From: Vreelandella sp031769195
GTDB lineage: Bacteria > Pseudomonadota > Gammaproteobacteria > Pseudomonadales > Halomonadaceae
Direction: 5' to 3'
Assembly: GCF_031769195.1 (NCBI RefSeq)
Contig: NZ_JAVHNP010000004.1
Coordinates: forward strand, 372,001 to 436,000
DNA length: 64,000 nucleotides
Numbering within the stretch: the stretch's first letter is position 1; each line of letters starts with the position of its first letter. Of the stretch, positions 60,533 to 64,000 are shown in pieces. Under the pieces are notes generated by a model. That model ran no database searches, had not been told where the DNA came from, and saw nothing but the letters and a program-made list of their open reading frames with translations. A program made the position numbers and the translations under genes.

Positions 60533-62017
60533 TTACGCCTTAGCGTTTTCGGTGTGCTGGTCGGTGATCACCATCACTTTCATGGTGTTGGTACCGCCGT
60601 GGGCGTTCATATGGTCGCCACGGGTCAAAATGACATGATCTCCCGGCTTGGCAACGCCCTGCTTCACTAACAGCGTGAGGGCTTGATCATTCAGCTCCGT
60701 CGCGGTCATTTCCGAGGTATCGAAGGGCAGCGAGACTACGCCCCGGTACATGGCCATGCGGCGCTGGGCAATCGGGTTGTGGGCCAAGCCCACGATGGGC
60801 AAGCCCGAGCGAATGCGCGAGGCAATCAGCGGCGTATAGCCGGAGGCTGTCATGCAGGCAATCGCTACCACGCCTTTCATATGGTTAGCGGCGTACATGG
60901 CCGACAGCGCAATGGTTTCATCCGGGCGAGTGAAGCCTTCGTGGATACGGTGACCCGATTCTTGAGCCACCCGCTCACGCTCGGCGCCCAGGCACACCCG
61001 TGCCATCGCTTCGATGGTTTCTAGCGGATAGTCGCCTGCGGCGGTTTCCGCCGAAAGCATCACCGCATCGCTGCCATCCAGCACCGCGTTGGCGACGTCG
61101 AAGACTTCAGCGCGGGTGGGCAGCGGAGCGGAGATCATGCTCTCCATCATTTGGGTAGCGGTAATCACAGCGCGGTTGAGCGAACGTGCGCGCTTGATCA
61201 TGCGCTTTTGCACACCCACCAATTGGGCGTCACCAATCTCAACGCCAAGGTCCCCACGGGCAACCATGACAGCCTCAGAGGCTTCGATAATGCCATCCAG
61301 CGTGGCTTCATCGGCCACCGCTTCAGCACGCTCCACTTTAGCTACCAAGCCAATTTCCTTGCCCTCTTCGCCCAACAGGCGGCGAGCTTCTAGCATGTCC
61401 TCCGCAGAACGGGGGAAAGAGATCGCCAAGTAATCGACGCCAATCTCAACAGCGGTTTTTAGATCCGCTTTATCTTTTTCAGTCAGCGCGGGAGCTGAGA
61501 GTCCGCCGCCCTGTTTGTTGATACCCTTGTGGTTTGAAAGCTTGCCACCCACCACCACCTCGGTGTGTACCTGCTTTCCCTCTACGCGGGTAACATCAAG
61601 CACTACCCGGCCATCATCCAGCAGCAGACGGTCGCCCGCGGTGACGTCATCGGCCAGGGTTTTATAATCACAGCCGACACCGTGGATGTCACCGGCATCG
61701 CTGTCCATGGCCATATCCAGAACAAACGGTTGGCCCTCTTCCAGATACACCGCGCCTTCTTTAAAACGCGCAACGCGAATTTTGGGGCCTTGCAAATCGC
61801 CCAGCGCGGCCACGCTGCGGCCTAGCTGAGCGGCAATTTCACGCACACGTACTAGGCGGCGGCGATGATCGTCGGCAGTGCCATGAGAAAAGTTTAAGCG
61901 CACCACATCCACCCCCGCCTTCAGCATGGCTTCGAGCACGCCTTCACGGTCGCTGGCGGGGCCGAGGGTCGCGACAATTTTGGTACGACGAAGGGGGATA
62001 GAGGTGTTTGCGCTCAT
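60533..62017 (-). CDS. pykA: Pyruvate kinase (PykA type)
   Basis: This 494-residue glycolytic enzyme makes pyruvate and ATP from phosphoenolpyruvate and ADP. It has RRTKIVATLGPASDREG, VVRLNFSHG, GDLQGPKIRV, LLLDDGRVVLDV, the active-site VARGDLGVEIGD and the lysine region TATQMMESMI, followed by a C-terminal allosteric domain. The residues around VERAEAVADEATLDGIIEASE track E. coli PykA more closely than PykF. The ATG at 62017 follows AGGA. It is the first gene of a tight run into modABC. Confidence 0.95.
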   Translation of the reverse strand: MSANTSIPLRRTKIVATLGPASDREGVLEAMLKAGVDVVRLNFSHGTADDHRRRLVRVREIAAQLGRSVAALGDLQGPKIRVARFKEGAVYLEEGQPFVLDMAMDSDAGDIHGVGCDYKTLADDVTAGDRLLLDDGRVVLDVTRVEGKQVHTEVVVGGKLSNHKGINKQGGGLSAPALTEKDKADLKTAVEIGVDYLAISFPRSAEDMLEARRLLGEEGKEIGLVAKVERAEAVADEATLDGIIEASEAVMVARGDLGVEIGDAQLVGVQKRMIKRARSLNRAVITATQMMESMISAPLPTRAEVFDVANAVLDGSDAVMLSAETAAGDYPLETIEAMARVCLGAERERVAQESGHRIHEGFTRPDETIALSAMYAANHMKGVVAIACMTASGYTPLIASRIRSGLPIVGLAHNPIAQRRMAMYRGVVSLPFDTSEMTATELNDQALTLLVKQGVAKPGDHVILTRGDHMNAHGGTNTMKVMVITDQHTENAKA

Positions 62018-62104
62018 AAATTTCCTAATCAATCATAGTGTGAGGTGTCAGCTTATCAGCATAACCCAACCAAGATGACACTCGCATGCACTTGTTGTGG
62101 ATGA

Positions 62105-62596
62105 CTAAGAGGCCAGAGTAACCGAGATCTCCAGTGGGTACTCATCACAGTTGTTGCCGTCCCCTCCACGATCCACCACTAAGAACTCCCCTTCGCGCTC
62201 TAACACCGACTGAATCGCATGCCAGGTACCGGCGCGGTAGTTCACGCCCTGGCGGCCATCGGTCACAAACGCCTGAACCTCGTTGAGAGCAATGGTGTCG
62301 CCCGGCGGCGCGACCACAATAATAAAGCGCTCCTGATGCAGCGGCATAAACGCTTGGCTGCCCTGAGGGTGGCGCTCTAAAAACGTGAGGTTTAGCGGCA
62401 ACGTCACCGGTTGGCTGACGAAAATATTGATCAGTGTACGGGCGTTGTCGCCCAGGGTTTCCACCTTGGCAAGATCATGATGGCGCTGGGTGCGTCCAGC
62501 ATTAATCGGAAACGAGGCCGATGTACGGGCATCCAGCACCTCCCCAAACGGTGAAAAGGCTTCTGCCGTTAGCGGCTTCGCCGTCAGCTTTAACAT
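62105..62596 (-). CDS. allA: Ureidoglycolate lyase AllA
   Basis: The 163-residue cupin enzyme splits ureidoglycolate to glyoxylate and urea. Family motifs are AFSPFGEVLDAR, FERHPQGSQAFMPL-type sequence (FLERHPQGSQAFMPL), FVTDGRQGVNYRAGTWHAI and FLVVDRGG. It follows allE on the same strand by 42 bases, supporting the allantoin catabolic assignment. Confidence 0.93.
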   Translation of the reverse strand: MLKLTAKPLTAEAFSPFGEVLDARTSASFPINAGRTQRHHDLAKVETLGDNARTLINIFVSQPVTLPLNLTFLERHPQGSQAFMPLHQERFIIVVAPPGDTIALNEVQAFVTDGRQGVNYRAGTWHAIQSVLEREGEFLVVDRGGDGNNCDEYPLEISVTLAS

Positions 62597-62638
62597 AGAA
62601 TCATCCTAGCAAGTGAGGTGGGTGACCGGCTGGCCGAC

Positions 62639-63460
62639 TCAGATTTTAAGCGCCGCATGACGGTTAACGTCTTTGTACAGCAGGTAGCGGAACGGGCCGG
62701 GGCCGCCTGCATAGCATGCCTGTGGGCAGAAGGCGCGCAGCCACATAAAATCACCGGCCTCGACTTCTACCCACTGCTGGTTCAGGTGATACACCGCCTT
62801 GCCTTCCAGAACGTAGAGGCCGTGCTCCATCACGTGGGTTTCATCAAACGGAATCACGCCGCCCGGCTGAAAGGTCACGATATTGACGTGCATATCGTGG
62901 CGAACATCGCTTGGGTCGACAAAGCGTGTGGTGGCCCAACGCCCTTCGGTGCCTGGCATCTCGATCGGCGAGATCTCCTGCTCGTTAGTCACAAAGGCTT
63001 TGGGGACATCCAGCCCTTCGACATATTCGTACGCTTTGCGCACCCAATGAAAGCGCACCGGCTCACGGGTTTCATTGCGCACCTGCCAGTGGCTGCCTGG
63101 GGGAATAAACGCGTAGCCACCGGGGCTCATGGTGTGGCGCTCACCTGCCAGAGTAAGCGTTAACTCACCCTCCACAACAAACAGCACGCCCTCCGCCTGG
63201 GGGTCCAGTTCGGGCTTGTCACTACCGCCTTCTGGCTGCACTTCCATGATGTACTGGGAGAACGTCTCAGCAAACCCCGACAGCGGGCGCGCCAGCACCC
63301 ACAAACGGGTGCCCTCCCAAAACGGCAGATTACTGGTCACGATATCGCGCATCACGCCTTTAGGAATCAGCGCGTAGGCCTCGGTAAAGACCGCACGGTC
63401 AGCGGTTAGCTGGGTTTGCGGCGGGTGCCCGCCGGTGGGGGCGTAATAATTGGCTGGCAT
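62639..63460 (-). CDS. allE: (S)-ureidoglycine aminohydrolase AllE
   Basis: The 273-residue bicupin converts ureidoglycine to ureidoglycolate and ammonia, feeding AllA. It shows the AllE pattern: RAVFTEAYALIPKGVMRDIVTS, a first cupin (GVLFVVEGELTLTL, GYAFIPPGSHW), and a second cupin with metal ligands in FDETHVMEHGLYVLEG and GDFMWLRAFCPQACYAGG. AGGA precedes the ATG. It is the first gene of the allE-allA unit. Confidence 0.93.
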   Translation of the reverse strand: MPANYYAPTGGHPPQTQLTADRAVFTEAYALIPKGVMRDIVTSNLPFWEGTRLWVLARPLSGFAETFSQYIMEVQPEGGSDKPELDPQAEGVLFVVEGELTLTLAGERHTMSPGGYAFIPPGSHWQVRNETREPVRFHWVRKAYEYVEGLDVPKAFVTNEQEISPIEMPGTEGRWATTRFVDPSDVRHDMHVNIVTFQPGGVIPFDETHVMEHGLYVLEGKAVYHLNQQWVEVEAGDFMWLRAFCPQACYAGGPGPFRYLLYKDVNRHAALKI

Positions 63461-63494
63461 GATATTTCCTGTTGTCTCTTCAATGTTGGTGTTC

Positions 63495-63504
63495 TTGTAT
63501 ACAA
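63495..63504. promoter_or_regulatory. GntR-type operator upstream of allE
   Basis: TTGTATACAA is a perfect 10-bp palindrome of the TnGTnnACnA form bound by FadR-subfamily GntR regulators, 35 bases before the allE start. Such regulators control purine and ureide use in several proteobacteria; none is encoded nearby. Confidence 0.45.
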
Positions 63505-63569
63505 AATATGCCGTACTTTTTAAAGCTTACACCGACCTCCTTGTGAAACATATCTCCCAGTAGTAATGT

Positions 63570-63600
63570 TTTTAGAAACTTTCGTTTCATAATTCTAAAA
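63570..63600. promoter_or_regulatory. Nested inverted repeat upstream of the YfcC-type gene
   Basis: TTTTAGAA (63570-63577) and TTCTAAAA (63593-63600) are perfect inverted arms. Inside them GAAAC (63575-63579) and GTTTC (63584-63588) form a second dyad. It lies about 110 bases upstream of the YfcC start and 110 upstream of allE, suited to a shared regulator. Confidence 0.45.
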
Positions 63601-63708
63601 CATACGACCCGAGTTCAGCCGTCATCTTATCTTGAGAGCGGCACCTCCGGCCCACTGCAATCAATAACAAAAGCTGTCCCCAGACGGCCCAATAATGCGA
63701 GGCTCTGC

Positions 63709-64000
63709 ATGTCACAACACCGTCCCACTCCTGAAAATAGCCCTACTGCCAAAAAGAGCTGGTGCCGCATCCCAGACATTTATGTGGTGCTGTTTGTCTT
63801 TATCGCCTTAGCTGCCATCGCTACACACTTTGTTCCTGCTGGAGAGTTTGATCGCGTTCCAGGACCGAATGGCCGTATTACTATCGATCCAGACTCTTAT
63901 ACATCTATTGCTCCCAGCCCCGTCGGTCTCACTGATTTCATGCTGGCAATTCCTAATGGGCTGATGAGCGCAGGAGAAGTGGTGTTTTTCACCTTTATGA
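63709..64000 (+). CDS. yfcC: YfcC-family transporter, 3' part missing at the window edge
   Basis: A plus-strand frame runs from ATG 63709 off the right edge, giving 97 visible residues. It has a hydrophilic start, a first helix (DIYVVLFVFIALAAIATHFV), PAGEFDRVPGPNG, PVGLTDFMLAIPNGLMSAGE and VVFFTF. This matches the N-terminus of YfcC-type carriers, assigned to C4-dicarboxylate or basic amino acid exchange. Placement beside allE suggests a carrier for a ureide or a breakdown product. GAGG precedes the ATG. Confidence 0.75.
   Translation, partial: MSQHRPTPENSPTAKKSWCRIPDIYVVLFVFIALAAIATHFVPAGEFDRVPGPNGRITIDPDSYTSIAPSPVGLTDFMLAIPNGLMSAGEVVFFTFM

Noticed and set aside
1..64000. CRISPR arrays, insertion sequences, prophage genes, tRNA or rRNA genes
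   Set aside because: No regularly spaced repeats, transposase or phage genes, or RNA gene features were recognised on reading both strands.

Overview
The window looks like a chromosome segment of a moderately halophilic gammaproteobacterium of the Halomonas/Vreelandella type. The strongest pointer is a complete ectoine-degradation set (doeA, doeB, doeX, doeC, doeD). Supporting pointers are a BetT choline carrier behind a BetI-like operator, a glycine-betaine binding protein and two TRAP transporters, one paired with a UspA protein. GC content looks to be in the mid to high fifties. I see no rRNA or tRNA gene, no CRISPR array, no insertion sequence and no prophage. This is core and semi-accessory metabolism packed densely on both strands.

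Layout. 0-4.4 kb: a GAF-PAS protein cut by the left edge, a soluble PAS-PAS chemoreceptor like BdlA, luxS with a small ABM-fold gene, and a type II haloacid dehalogenase. 4.4-12 kb: the doe cluster on the minus strand, interrupted by an oppositely oriented membrane diguanylate cyclase gene and carrying an inverted REP pair between doeC and doeD. 12-19.7 kb: a GhrA-like reductase, a DUF3108 protein coupled to a LysO-like exporter, a fused SpmA/SpmB-like membrane protein, a DMT exporter, a type I asparaginase and an alanine/sodium symporter. 19.8-26.6 kb: an OsmC-YcaO fusion, a haloacetate dehalogenase downstream of a LysR gene, a divergent MDR oxidoreductase, an unusual HTH regulator and a TetR regulator.

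26.8-34.9 kb: an RND efflux pair joined to BaeS/BaeR, a lipoprotein esterase and a Spy-like periplasmic protein. This resembles the mdt-bae regulon of enterics. The permease gene and the 5' end of baeS have visibly higher GC than their flanks. 35-39 kb: BetT and a SulP transporter. 39-46.7 kb: an ExaC-type aldehyde dehydrogenase, a LuxR-type response regulator, an ErcS/NahK-like hybrid kinase, a FIST protein like NosP, a membrane hybrid kinase with Hpt domain, and a periplasmic SUOX-fold protein with no cysteine. Four of these six overlap end to end in one minus-strand run. I consider this the most interesting candidate signalling system here.

46.8-56.4 kb: a DUF2189 membrane protein, a UspA / fused TRAP permease / TAXI binding-protein operon, a DctPQM TRAP operon and an orphan betaine-binding protein. 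56.5-64 kb: a second DMT exporter, a tight run pykA-modA-modB-modC-DUF192, then allantoin-pathway genes allE and allA, and a divergent YfcC-type carrier cut by the right edge.

The shared theme is uptake and recycling of osmolytes and nitrogen compounds (ectoine, choline/betaine, amino acids, ureides). It is mixed with several c-di-GMP, AI-2 and nitric-oxide related signalling parts that may bear on biofilm behaviour. All functional calls come from reading motifs and family resemblance by eye; no database search was run.
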